Part shown: piece after piece, positions 13,769 through 24,595 of the stretch | Numbering within the stretch: the stretch's first letter is position 1 | How the letters are laid out: each line of letters opens with the position of its first letter | Assembly: GCA_050084515.1 (NCBI GenBank) | Contig: CM114272.1 | Span: 8,556,001-8,620,000, forward strand | DNA from: Blasia pusilla | Lineage: Eukaryota; Marchantiophyta; Marchantiopsida; Blasiales | Length of the DNA stretch: 64,000 nucleotides | Direction of reading: 5' to 3' | The notes under the pieces: generated by a model | Told to the model about the DNA's origin: nothing | The model's database searches: none | Seen by the model: the letters and a program-made list of their open reading frames with translations, nothing else | Program-made: the position numbers and the translations under genes

Positions 13769-13780
13769 TTGGACTCGTTG
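13769..13780 (-). terminator. plant snRNA 3' box of the U2 gene
   Basis: Read on the minus strand this is CAACGAGTCCAA, which fits the plant snRNA 3'-end signal CA-N(3-10)-AGTNNAA exactly and lies about 10 bases beyond the expected 3' end of U2. Confidence 0.8.
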
Positions 13781-13789
13781 GTTCCCCGT

Positions 13790-13992
13790 TTGGGGATGGG
13801 TTGCGCCTGCCGAGGCAGTAGTGCAAGACCAAAGCAACGCTGGCGGGATCCAAGCAGCAAGCTGCCCGATTGATCCCGCACCCGGAGAGAAATAAGATTA
13901 ATATCGTGAGGGTCGATGACCCTCGTATCAGATATTAAACTGATAAGAACAGATACTACACTTGATCTTAGCCAAAAGGCCGAGAATGGTAT
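13790..13992 (-). ncRNA. U2: U2 spliceosomal snRNA
   Basis: On the minus strand the RNA starts ATACC(A)TTCTCGG and continues CCTTTTGGCTAAGATCAAG, TGTAGTATCTGTTC and TTATCAGTTTAATATCTG, the invariant 5' half of U2. The branch-point-recognition hexamer GTAGTA sits at nucleotides 34-39 (13959-13954), the same place as in Arabidopsis U2. A stem with loop GAGGGTCATCGACCCTC and the SLIII/SLIV stems (GCCTCGGCAGGC) follow. Length (~200 nt) matches plant U2. Oddities: nucleotide 6 is A rather than the usual T, and the Sm-site region reads TTATTTCTC rather than an uninterrupted U-run. U2 pairs with intron branch sites in the spliceosome. Promoter and 3' box are present, so I favour a functional gene. 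Confidence 0.95.
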
Positions 13993-14017
13993 GATGTTCC
14001 AGGGACTTCCTGATGTA

Positions 14018-14061
14018 TTTGAATATTTGGGCTACCTGATAAATGCATACCACTTATGGGT
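14018..14061 (-). promoter_or_regulatory. U2 promoter: TATA-like box and degenerate USE
   Basis: Upstream of U2 on the minus strand, an AAATATTCAAATACA stretch (about -25 to -38) serves as TATA-like box. AAACCCATAAG near -60 to -70 partly matches the plant upstream sequence element RTCCCACATCG (about 6 of 11). The centre-to-centre distance of about 33 bp matches plant Pol II-type snRNA genes. The USE match is weak; the spacing is the stronger argument. Confidence 0.5.
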
Positions 14062-15539
14062 TTATACTGCGCGAGAGAATGCATCGAGAGAGAAGAGGAG
14101 GAAGAGGACGATAGAAATGCCACTTCCGCAATGGCATTAGGCGGAAGCGGAGGTGAAGCGATGGCGATGGAGCTGTGGGAAGCTAATCGGGAGGAGCGAT
14201 TTCTGCGAGGGAAACCGGAGAGTCGGGAAGGAAGAGAGGGGACGGGGGAGATAGCGCCAGCTTGGGAAGAGTAGGATCCCACGCCGGATGCAATTCTGCT
14301 AGCCCGAAACGGATGTCTTAATCCTTCCTACGTACATACTAGATGAGAGAGTCGATTGAATTCAAACGCTGATTTGCTGGTACTTTGAACGGTAGCTGAA
14401 CTTGAGCTGCAGCTGTGAGGCGAGAGCACGTGCTACGACGTGTAAGCCTCTCGTGCAATTGTGCCCTGCAACATGATCCTTCATCGAGCTTCACAAGAAT
14501 TGATGGATCGGCGCAGTCCAGGCTACATAGGACGACAGCAATGTTCTTCTCAATCAAGTTTCAATGAAGGGATCGGTGCGTTCCAGCCCATCCTGGACTA
14601 CAACAACGGCATTTGTAACATGTAGACGGGCTAGTGCCGGAAGGGAAATTGGAATCTCGCGCAGACATAAGTCGGGGTTTCAAGAGCGCGTCCAGCAACA
14701 TTCGTCCCCCCATCCTCTCTGTAACGATCGAGAGCCAGAGTGGATGCGAGGGATCGAGCACGATTTCCGCATGTTTGACCTCTCCAACCCACATGTTACA
14801 ATGAAGTTGTAGCTCCTGCAAGCCACTCTCAATCAGGAACTGCAAACCAAAGCAGCCAGGTCAAGAAATATAATCCCTTGAGCTAAGCTTACAGACCACC
14901 AGCCCCTTTAGTCATCATCAGTCCTGGGCCCGAATCAACGTGTACGCAAGTTTGACGAATCGCTATCTCCATCCCCATCCCCATCACGATCGCTAGCTAG
15001 CCTGGAGATCTAGAACTGAAACAGAGTTAGATCATTATCATTGCGTCGAGTATAAGAGCATCGACTCACGATCCGATCATTCTAAGGTCGGAGAAGAATC
15101 TGAAGGGAAGCATAACTGCAAACTCTAAAGAACCATGGTGAAATCGCTCCGAAGGATGAAGATTGACATTTTAGATTATATGGGACTGAGGAAAGTCGAG
15201 GTGGCTATGGCCCAGGGTTCGGGGAGTTTTTTCGTGGGACCCGGTACATTGCCGGGAATTTCCAGTCGGCAACAGTAATCCCGGTTTTTAACCGATTTTC
15301 AGATACTAAATACAAAGGACATGTTCGAATCCAGCCGGTTTTTCGTAGGCAGTCTTAAAAGCAGTCGGTAATTCTCGAATTTTATCGGCTAACTTTACTC
15401 GTAACCCCGGATCTCCCCGATCATTGCTATGGCCTCCAGACTGCTTTGTGTACGGAACACAGATTAAGGAATATGAGCACCTGCAAAATCGAAACCGAAA
15501 CTCAAGAAATCTATGGCCTTCGGAAACCGAAAGCCCTAA
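14062..15539. other. no gene recognised
   Basis: Moderate-GC sequence with short overlapping frames on both strands and no recognisable domain. Purine-rich codon-like runs (GAGGAAGAGG) at 14085-14120 explain an apparent acidic frame. Confidence 0.35.
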
Positions 15540-15805
15540 ACTGCCGCGGTCTTGCATTGATTGCGAGACCCGGTACAATCAGCGGGCAGGTAGTAAAAAA
15601 CTAATTTTGCAACTAAATAACAAAGCCCCTGGTCGACAACATGAAGTGCTGGTAGGATAGCGGTCGGAGACGTCGAGTGTGGGCTTAGAGATCCAGGTTC
15701 GGTATTACCTGTCGAAATTTTGGGACTCTCCCCTCACTTGCCTGCCCGCGTCCAAGCTGCCCGGTCTCGCATTGAATGCGATACCGCGGCAATCTATGGC
15801 CTTCG
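15540..15805. repeat. imperfect inverted repeat whose arms are themselves hairpins
   Basis: The segment at about 15541-15589 and that at about 15739-15792 are reverse complements over most of their length (GCCGCGGT...GCGGGCAG against CTGCCCGC...ACCGCGGC). Each arm contains its own small palindrome: TCTTGCATTGATTGCGAGA in the left arm and TCGCATTGAATGCGA in the right. A direct 15-mer AATCTATGGCCTTCG occurs beside each arm (about 15508 and 15794). It could be the relic of a TIR element; no coding capacity lies between the arms. Confidence 0.6.
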
Positions 15806-15899
15806 CAAGAAACTCACCTTTGAAGTTATCTCCTCGCGACTCTCGCGACTCCCTCTTTCCTTGGAAGATGTAATAGCGCGAGTGAAAAGGAACACTTAT

Positions 15900-17559
15900 C
15901 TATTTTTGGTTTCTTGGTCAAACCTTCTAGATACACTTGCCCAAGTCATCCAAATTTTTAAAACTTCTAGATACATTATCAAGTCATCCAAATTTTAGAA
16001 ACTTTTGGATGATAAGTATCCCAAATTTTAGATCACATATTTCAACATGACGAAAAATGGATTCGATTCGAGCCGGTCCAAGAGCACTTATAAGTTTTTT
16101 CGTTTGTGGTCACAACTCCATTTTCATTATTTTTTTTTCAAACTTAGATATACTTGGAAAGTCTAGTAGCCAAAATTTCACATTAAGATCATATACTTGG
16201 ATTTGATGAAAAATGTACACACCTACTTGCTTTCCCAAAGCATGAACTAACCTCACCTACAAATTGAACATGAAAAATAAAATTATGGGATAATTTTTTT
16301 CATGAACTTTTAAAAAGGAAATTTAAGTTTTGAAATAAGAAAAAGATAACATATATTCATAAACTTCATGGACATTCTAGAAGCTTGGATACATTGCTGA
16401 AAAAAGTTTTCAATATTAATTTAACATAAAGATTGTTATTATGTGATAAAACTAAAATTATTGAATAAATGATCTAAAAGTATGATTTCGGATGAAAGAA
16501 AAAAATTAATTTCCTAAATAATTTTTTCAATAATCTCTTAGACATAAAAATTAAAAACTTAATGGAAATTCTCAAGAGGTAAGAACATAATCAAAACCAA
16601 TAAGAAATTCAGAATGCCCTCCAGTGAACCTTTAAAATCTACTAAAAATAAATTTGAAAATATTAAATCTAAAATAAAGGAGTCCTCAAAAGCTTTTAAG
16701 AAAAAAATGCAAAGAGATCACAAACAAGGGTAACACTGCACGAGAAATTATGAGAACCTTGTTGAAATTCTCTCTCTTTTCAATATTTCTTAATGTTTTT
16801 GAAAAAGAACTTTCCAATCAAAATTTTTAATTATAAATAATTTTATAATATTTATTATTATTTAAATAAAAATTCTTGTCCCGAAAGTTTCTTGTAACAT
16901 TTTCATATTTTTCCCCAAAATTTGAATTAAATTTCCCTTCAAACTAAACTTGAAAAGGAATTTTTGTTACCATTTTTTTGGCATCAACTTTTAGGAAGAG
17001 TTTCAAATTTTCAAATGAGAAAAGATGATAAGTTGTGAGGGAGAATTTTGAAGTTTGTAACATTTCATTGGAATTTTTTTATTTTAATAAATGAAATATT
17101 CTCATTTAATTATTAAAACCTTCCCCTCAATCTACTTTTCAGCTAAATAGAGGGTAAAAATTAGAGAAGGCTCCGTTATCTCGCTGGGTTGATAAGTTTT
17201 ACAAGTGTCACTCATTCATTGGTTCTCAAAATGAGGCAACGCCCATAATACTTCGATAACATAAACTTTGGAAATCTCTATTGGGAAGTTTTTTTATAAT
17301 AATCGATATCTCCTTATAAATAAAAACTTCCAAAATAATGAAACATCTTTAAAATATATAAATACAAGTGCAAAGCGGATAACTGCTGAAAGCATCTAAC
17401 TTATAATTTTATGTTTTAGTAAAACTAACCTTCCTCTCATCACACTTTTCAGCTTACCAACAAGATTAAGCACTTTAAAAACTTAAATATGCTTAGAGAA
17501 CTTCAATAGCCCACTTCATTGACAAATTTCATGAGTGGCTCTCATTCATAGGTCTTCTA
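15900..17559. other. AT-rich non-coding sequence
   Basis: Very AT-rich with many homopolymer runs. It includes one diverged satellite-like monomer (about 16020-16230) and no frame with recognisable content. Confidence 0.45.
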
Positions 17560-18288
17560 AATTAGCTAACGCCCATAATAATATTATGATATGAATTCAA
17601 AATTTCTAATTTGAAAGTATTTCGACTCAAAATCTTCCAATTCCGTATCACCTTCCAATTCAAAATCACCATCCATAGAACTTGATGAAGAAACATGCAT
17701 TCAACTTTACCCAAGGAGGATAGTATTGGTCCATAAGATTGTACAAAGAAGCCACTTCTAAAAAAATAAAACTTTATCTTTATCAACTATATCTAACTCC
17801 GGTTTTGACGTTTTGCTAACTCTTCACTAACTTTAGTCATATGTTTCCCCCCTCCACGAGGAACTGTCCTCTTCCATACAACTCCAGCTAGAGTTGGAGT
17901 TTGTTTGGAAATATTTCCCAATCTTTCTTAAAGAATCATTCCTCTTGATAATATCCGGCATGCGAAAAGATAAGGTTGTCTACAAGTTAAATACCTATGT
18001 GATAATAATATGGCCTTTTGAAGACAATATGGATGCCAATAACAAGCTTTACATGTGCCTTTCACATAGCAAACTTTTACGACAATTAGGTTGAAGCAAA
18101 TTATGCATTTTGGCTACTTCTTTGGGCCCGGATGAGGATCCCTCTATTTGCTACAGTGATTTCCCTCATCCAATCAGGCTTATCTTGCCCTTGTGTGCTT
18201 AGATGGAGAGGTGTTGGTGCCAACATCATAGGAGCGTAGTTAGTGGTATTTGGATCCACTACATTCTCCTATGGTGTGTGTAGAGTAG
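17560..18288 (-). pseudogene. second copy of the gag-like region, truncated
   Basis: Minus-strand translation from 18288 downward matches the gag-like region at 7655-7380: PDWMREI here corresponds to PDWMKAI there, and the DNA shares CCAATCAGG, GGTGTTGG.GCCAACATC and TTGAAGCA.AT.ATGCAT. An acidic block (DGDFELEGDTELEDFESKY) lies near 17640. The match stops abruptly at about 18288, where Copia integrase sequence starts on the opposite strand, so this is a rearrangement or insertion boundary. Confidence 0.5.
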
Positions 18289-19403
18289 GAAGCAAAAACA
18301 AAAAATATTGGATGCTTTCGAGAAGTACAAGACTTATATGGAGACTTAAAAGGGAAGAAAAATTCAAAGTCTTAGATGAAATGATGGAGGGAAGTAAAAA
18401 TGTGCAGACTTTAACGCATTATGGTAAAGTATGGCATTCAACACGAATTCACAACTCGACATGCACCTCAACAAAACGGTATGGTAGAACCAAAGAATAA
18501 ATAGAATACTCATTGAGGGTACTCATTCTATGCTATTCCAATCAAATCTTAGAAATCCTATTGAGGAGAGACCATATACATGGCTCACTATCTTCAAAAT
18601 AGAAAACTCACTAAGGCTATTGATGAAGGTAAGACTCCTCACGAATTATCGCTTGAAAGAATCTACTTTATTTATGTTTTCTAAGGATATTTGGTTGTTG
18701 TGCCTTTGCCTATGTTAATAAAGATAAGAGGAAGAAATTGGGCGCACTTTCGAAAGTGTGCATACTTTTGGGATATGATGAAGAAGCCAAAGCGTATAAA
18801 TTCAATGAAAAATTAATGGAAAAATAATTATTTCAAGAGAGGTAAAGTTTGAGGAGAAATTATATATTGTAAAATCTTTGATAGAAAGCACCAATACCAC
18901 ACAAAATCCCTTCATTGGAAGAACAATTAAGTGGGAGTCTATCCCAAGATACATATGAAGAGGAAGAAACTTCTCCTACAAGAAATGATTTAATAACTTC
19001 TTCTCAAATAAATGAAGGAAATTATGGAATTATGATCACCAAGAAGAAGCATAAGGATAAGGAAAAAAATCCAATGTCTTCAAGATTATCATATATTCTT
19101 TAGTGAAGGAGTAAAGAATGTCAGAGAGCCTAACTCTTTGGCTTAAGTATTAGCAAGTCTCGAGAGTAATCATTCGAGGAAAGCAATTGAGGAGGATCTT
19201 TTATCAAAGAAGAAGAATAAACCTTGGAAGATTATTAAGCTACCTCCAAGAAGAAAGCTTATGGGCTCTAGTTGGATATTTAAAATAAAAAGGAAATAAA
19301 TAGGGAGAATTTCTAGGTACAAAGCAACATTAGTAGCTAAAGGATATTCACAAACTTATAGAGTCAATTATACAAGAATAAGTTCACTTATCATCAAAAT
19401 ATC

Positions 19404-19845
19404 TGTCACGTCTATTAGGATAGCTTGACAAGATTGAGTAGCGCGCGTTCGGAGATATTGGAGGATAGCCTTAGAAGGTCGAGGATTATCAGCTGAGGGC
19501 ACGAGTAACCTGAGGGAGCAAGTTTCCCCTTCGTTTCCGCTCAATTGGAGCCACATTGAAGAACTTACTATTGCAGGTAAGTTATCCTTTCTTATATAGT
19601 TGACTTACCACTTTGGGAAGTGGCCCTTGACCCGCTCCTGCAGGTCAAGATCCAAGGAAGTGACGTGCGAGCATAGGTTACTGTGGAGAGAGCTTGGTAG
19701 AGGGAAGGGAGTATACCTCCAAGAAAGAGAGCTTGAGAGCTCATTCTCTCTTTGTTGAACCTCTTGGCATGAAGCAAGGTAGCTATGGTCCTCCTTGCTT
19801 TGTGCGTGTAACCCAAGCCTCTCATTATGAGAGTGGGTTTGGTTT

Positions 19846-19919
<74 letters not shown>

Positions 19920-20091
19920 GCACACATTTGTGAGATCTTATAATGGATAGTTCCACGTGATTTATTGGAGATGTTTTGGTATTTTTTTTTCCAATTTTTG
20001 GATGCCACGAGTTAGTATGGGATGGTGTTTGTTTGTGTGTATGTTCAGAAAAAGAGATGTATGTTGTGTAGAGATGTGTATGCGTACAAAA
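19404..20091 (+). mobile_element. solo LTR (copy 2) nested in the Copia RT
   Basis: Starts TGTCACGTCT and ends GCGTACAAAA, with probable target duplication TATC/TAAC (19400-19403, 20092-20095; one mismatch). Removing it restores the Copia reading ...IIKI|TSTRII.... It is colinear with copy 1 at 5455-6075 over most of its length, including ACCTCTTGGCAT and AACCCAAGCCTCTCATTA, but carries an expanded (GA)n tract. The palindrome CTTGACC...GGTCAAG (19626-19649) corresponds to the TTGACCT palindrome of copy 1. Confidence 0.8.
19848..19918. repeat. (GA)n microsatellite inside the LTR
   Basis: An almost pure AG run of about 70 bases. Copy 1 of the LTR has only a short AGAGAGAG here, so the tract expanded after the copies separated. 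Confidence 0.95.
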
Positions 20092-21293
20092 TAACTTCAA
20101 CACGGATAATATTTTCTTTAGTGGCTTGATATAATTTAGAGATATATCAACTTGATGTGAAGAAGACTTTCCTTAATGGAATGCTTAACAAGGAGATCTG
20201 CATGGAAATCCCTAAGGGGTAGAGAAAGGAATGAGATAAAAATCTACTTCGTCTTCTAAAAAAGTCAATCAGATTCTATGGTTTAAAACAATCTTCAAGG
20301 AAATGGCATCAAAGAATTGCTCTTTTCTTATCCAACAAGGCTACTTAAAATCATCTTTTGATTCAAAGTTTTACATGGTAACTTGGAGCAACCAAGGATT
20401 TGTGACCTTAGCTTTATACGTTGATGATACTATAGTGGTAAAAAAATAATCCAAAGCTTCTCAATCCTATAGAAAGAAGAGTTCGAGATGAGTGATATGA
20501 GAATTCATTAACATCAAATTCAAAAGAAATCATGAAGAAGGATGGAATCCAATTAAGATATCTCAACAAAGATACATTTAGAGAACTCAATAAATCTACT
20601 ATAGCAGATTGCAAGCTAGTTCACCTATCCAATTGGGATAGATGTACTCACTTGCTCAAAGTCAAGATCAAAGGTTATCCTACCACACCCGAGGAGAAGA
20701 GCATAATGGAAATAAAAGATTTCCATATCAAAGCGCCATAGGAAGGTTGATTTGGGCAATAATATGAACTAGACTTGACATTGCTTATGCAACTGGAAGA
20801 ATATCCCAATTTACGTGTAATCCTAGTCCAATATATTGGGTTGTTATAAAAAGGATCAGATTCCTTAGACATATCAAAGGTACCTCTTACATGAGTCTTT
20901 GCGACCACCAACCAAAAAAGATCTTATCCTTATATGGATTCATTGATTCACATTGGGAAGGAGATACAGACTCAAGAAAGTCAACTACATGTTATGGTTT
21001 TCTGCTAAGTAGAGGAGCAATAAGTTGGACAAGAAAGAAAAAAAGGTCTATTGCCTTATCTATAGTCCAAGCTAAATATATGGCCGGCTTTAAGCAAAGA
21101 AACATGTGAAGCCATTTGATTTACGAGATTACTTGAAGATTTTGGGCTATACTCAAAAGAGTATGAATATTACAAAAGATAGTTAAAGCGCATTAGCCTT
21201 GGTGGAAACAACAAAGTATCAAGACCAAAGCATATTCAATGTCACTATATAAACGACTACATCCAAAAAGGGATCCATAACTTTAGACTACTA

Positions 21294-21893
21294 TGTTGTG
21301 CGCATACACATCGCTACACAACATACATCACTGGTCATATCCACACCACACAACACCGATCTTCCCCAGACATGGGTAGATCCACACATGTACAACAATC
21401 AACTCATACACATACATGGAGATCCCACAACAAAAATAAGAGCAAAACAACACACCCGGCCTAAAAGTCCACTCCTCAATCTACATTGGCATATCGAGCC
21501 TCGTCCACCATGTGCTATCAAGGAATCCGGACGCTAGCACCCTGGTCCTATCTCACACACAAAGAAGAGAGGTGCTCCAACGGCCCAACATGAGAAATAT
21601 GGCTTGAGAAAGCCATCTTCCTCCCTTATATAGGTGTGGGAAGAGCCAAAAGGCTCTTACCCTAAAGATAGCAATCCCCCATGGTAACATGCATGCACAG
21701 GTAACCAGAGGCGGGTGACTTGCTGAACAAGTCACCCGACTGTGAAAGACCCCAACAAGAAAGTTTTCTGAAACAACATTCCTGACACAACGGACCTATC
21801 CTCAACCTCATCGGACACCTTGGGACGAAGTTACACTCCTCTCTATGTCGTCACCACAATAGATCTCTACCTATCGGCTACTAAGATGTGGCA
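21294..21893 (-). mobile_element. LTR (copy 4) of the TGTCAC family
   Basis: On the minus strand it runs from TGCCACATCTTAGTAG (21893) to GCGCACAACA (21294). It carries a TATA-like box CCTATATAAGG near 21635 and, upstream of it, an 11-bp-arm palindrome CGGGTGACTTG...CAAGTCACCCG (21712-21738). It is closely similar to the LTR at 43633-44250 (shared block 'CCTCAATCTACATTGGCATA' and others). The Copia RNase H sequence ends exactly at its left border; no target duplication is visible. Confidence 0.75.
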
Positions 21894-21895
21894 GC

Positions 21896-22069
21896 TTTCG
21901 TTAGCATACACATTGTTGGTCACATCCACACCACACAACATCGATCTTCCCCACACACAGATAGATCAACACATGTACAACAATCAACTCATACATATAC
22001 ATGGAGATCCCACAACCGCCGCCCTAACTAGTAGTTGGATTCCCCCAACTCCAGATAGCAGATATCACA
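21896..22069 (-). mobile_element. internally deleted 3' LTR of the Gypsy-like element
   Basis: Minus-strand start TGTGATATCTGC (22069) and end GTATGCTAACGAAA (21896). Only ~174 bp remain of a ~600-bp LTR, but the last ~110 bp match the other copies. It follows directly after the purine tract AGAGAGA (22076-22070), the expected polypurine tract, and the integrase-PHD frame just before that. This links the TGTCAC LTR family to that integrase. Two bases separate it from copy 4. Confidence 0.65.
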
Positions 22070-22080
22070 TCTCTCTAACA
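22070..22080 (-). other. polypurine tract
   Basis: Minus strand GTTAGAGAGA immediately precedes the LTR start TGTGATATC, the normal location of the plus-strand primer of an LTR retrotransposon. Confidence 0.55.
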
Positions 22081-22092
22081 TGATCTACTACC

Positions 22093-22990
22093 CTATATAC
22101 ATCTCGAACATATCCATCGTCCTATGGGAACTACATCAAGAGGGGAGGTCAAACATGACATATGCCACCCTCGAGAACAATCATCACATACCAACATGAT
22201 GGCTACACCCCTCGCGTATCCACACAACATACATCTCAAGGCTACATGTGCCATTGCCAAGCTCGGATCTACTATCCCGTCCGCGTTCGAAAGATGACAG
22301 GGCACACAGTTGCGCACATGATCCTTCCAAACCATCCCGTCCCGTCCCTCCAACATGAGGACTCAGGTCAGTCATACCTTGGGCACACGTAGAATCGTGC
22401 GCCCTGTAGTGACATCTAGCGTCGTGGATGCCGCGTGCTGTAAATACACGTAATCTCTAGAATGAAACCTCCTAATCCTTGGACAATAAACTCCTCCACA
22501 AAAGGTAGTGTTCCTCAATGTATCCCTATGTTGAGCAATACCTAAGTTCTCAAAGGCCATAGGCATAACTCTACGAATCTCCGCCCTCTGAGAACATGCT
22601 TGTACCCACACATCTGGATCATCAAGATCTAACACCTCTGCCATGTCACGTCGAATAGCTGCAGGTAAATCTGGCTCTCTCCCAAAGAGCAAAAAGTACG
22701 GTGAAAATGACGCCAAGGATGCCTGCCGGCTGAAGCGATAACCCATAGCCAACCATGGCAACTATAGGTCCCACTCTCTCAACTGTACCCCTTGCAAGCC
22801 ATACTTGCGCAATCCTCCCTTCACCGTCTGTACTACTCTCTCCGCTGACCCATCTGCCTCAGGATGATCTCTGGACGTGGTGCGGTGATCTATCAACGCC
22901 TGATCACATAAGGCCCGAAACTCTCCCTTGAACTCAGAACCCTGGTCAGTCAACACCTCCGCCGGTACACCAAAGTGAGGCTCTAAACCT
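22093..22990 (-). pseudogene. Gypsy-like integrase with C-terminal PHD finger (broken)
   Basis: From 22990 the minus strand reads integrase core: GVPAEVLTDQGSEFKGEF (second catalytic Asp in TDQG), then DGSAERVVQTVK (catalytic Glu), a stop in place of an expected residue after REWDL, then FLLFGREPDLP and the C-terminal domain ending RTILRVPKV near 22372. After a frameshift a frame ending at 22093 gives GMVWKDHVRNCVPCHL and a complete PHD finger: CMLC, CDDC, GWHMSC, WICSRC, i.e. C4HC3 spacing with the conserved Trp. PHD fingers bind histone H3 tails; here one would steer integration, by analogy with chromodomains of chromoviruses. The first catalytic Asp and everything upstream (RT, RNase H) are missing because the frame is truncated at a Copia junction. 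Confidence 0.85.
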
Positions 22991-24495
22991 TGAATAATCA
23001 TCAACAAAGGTAATGAAGTATTGATAAGCGGAGTAGGTAGGAATGGATATAGGTCCACACACATCAAAATATATAAGGTAAAGTGGCCCACAAGCTCTTG
23101 TTCCACTTATATGTGGAAACTTAGTTCTTGAGTGCTTGCTCTTCATACATGAATCACAGAAAGGAATTTCTTCCACCTTAACATTTTCCAAACCCTTGAC
23201 CAAATCCTTTTCTTTCATTTTCTTCATCCTTTTTTGACTTATATGACCAAGTCTTTTGTGCCATAAGAGAGTGTCAGTTATAAAAGCTACAACTGTACTT
23301 ATTATTTGGAGTTGATGGATTCTCCAAGAACATATATTCTACTTATAGAAGTAGATCTTGCTATTACGTCCCCTATATGATTGGGTACATATACGAAATC
23401 ATGGATAACTTTTTCCTTACCATCATCTAGTTTGATTTTAACTCATCCTTATCCATGTATTTTCAAATTTCTATCATCTCCTAAAAATACTTGTTTTCTT
23501 GTAAGGAGGTGTGGAGGCCAAATGAATAAAACAATCTTTATTGAAAGCCATATGATGTGTCGTGGCAGAATGAGCATACCAAGAATTATTCCTCTCCACC
23601 TTGCTCACCATGATTTCATTAATAGATAATATTCCACAATATTGCCACATTGATAGTCATTTTATTGATGTGAAGTTTCGTCTCCTTTTTCTTTAGCTCT
23701 TTTCTTATCATGATCTTTAATATAATGACCCAGAGTATTTCAATGGAACCATTTCCTCTTCTTCTTAATTTCTCTTTGTTCATTCATTTTGAAGAAATTT
23801 TTATTCTTTCCAAAAATTTTGGTTGTATTTCCATTTCTATGGGGAGTTTGTGAAATCAATATCGATATGGAGTCTTCTTTACCTATAGTTTTCTCCATAA
23901 TCTTTTCTTGCAAGAGACTTGATCTTAGACTCCCTAAGGTAAGCTCTTGTTGGCCTCTTAAGGAACTCATAAAGTAACGATAACTTTCAGCCATACTTCT
24001 CATCAAAGAGAGTAATGAGTGTTTATCTGAGATATCTACTCTTGCAACCAAAAGCTCATCCAAAATAGATCAAAAGTTGTGGACATGTTTTGCCCCAATT
24101 TCTCCTTCATTAATAATCTTTAATGTATCAATTTTATCATTCAAGTGCATTTCTATGACCATGTCTTGGCTTCCAAATAGATTATTAAGTGCCGCCCAAG
24201 CTTCAAAACCATAATCATATATAAGATATCACATGAGAAACTTGATTTTTTTCTAAAGAGTTGATAATTATTGACAAGCTTTGTGCATCTTTAAGTTCCC
24301 ACTCTCCTTATATATCTTGGGATATATATGTGATAGTCCTATTAGGTGATGTCGGAGATATGGTAGCCTGTGGAATAGTTCCATCATTATTTTCAGCAAT
24401 TTCTCCAACTTGAGTCACAAAGTTACTCTTCTCCTCCACACATGGAAGTAGGTGCCATCAAATTTGTAGATATCGGATACCTCCGATCGAGACAT
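22991..24495 (-). pseudogene. Copia retrotransposon 5' half: gag to integrase start
   Basis: Minus-strand frames give gag start MSRSEVSDIYKFDGTYFHVW (ATG at 24495), then the gag core LDELLVARVDISDK-like text with SLMRSMAESYRYFMSSL and LTLGSLRSSLLQE (24060-23890), and a basic segment near 23750. At 23227-22991 comes the GAG-pre-integrase and Zn region FCDSCMKSKHSRTKFP, followed by FDVCGPISI and FITFVDDYSR. The sequence stops at DDYSR, where the Gypsy integrase begins. Several stops and frameshifts; non-functional. Together with 18289-21293 it accounts for one complete Copia polyprotein order. Confidence 0.85.
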
Positions 24496-24595
24496 GAAGG
24501 AGTAAGAGCTCAACAAGAAATGTGCAAAGCACAATAATAGTGGACCACACTCTGTCAAGATCTTGATGAGTCCTTCTCTCCCTCCAACTTTGCAC

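Larger units (their letters stand above)
18289..21293 (+). pseudogene. Copia retrotransposon 3' half: integrase, reverse transcriptase, RNase H
   Basis: Plus-strand frames, with frequent stops and shifts, give in order: integrase from KQKQKILDAFEKYKTY (18288 on); CARSML-like and CCAFAYVNKDKRKKLGA blocks (18520-18760); RT with NLEIYQLDVKKTFLNGML (20130), LYGLKQS-like FYGLKQSSRKWH (20275) and ALYVDDT (20415, the YVDD catalytic box); then RNase H with TRLDIAYATG, FIDSHWEGDTDSRKST (20940) and a terminal GSITLDYY. The order IN-RT-RH is diagnostic of Ty1/Copia. It begins at 'KQK', just after the point where the minus-strand half at 22991-24495 ends ('DDYSR'), and is cut at 21293 by an LTR. A solo LTR (19404-20091) interrupts the RT. 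Not functional. Confidence 0.9.

Noticed and set aside
19592-20008. Frame with a long Ser-Leu repeat, and a matching Arg-Glu repeat on the other strand
   Set aside because: Translation of the (GA)n microsatellite inside a solo LTR.
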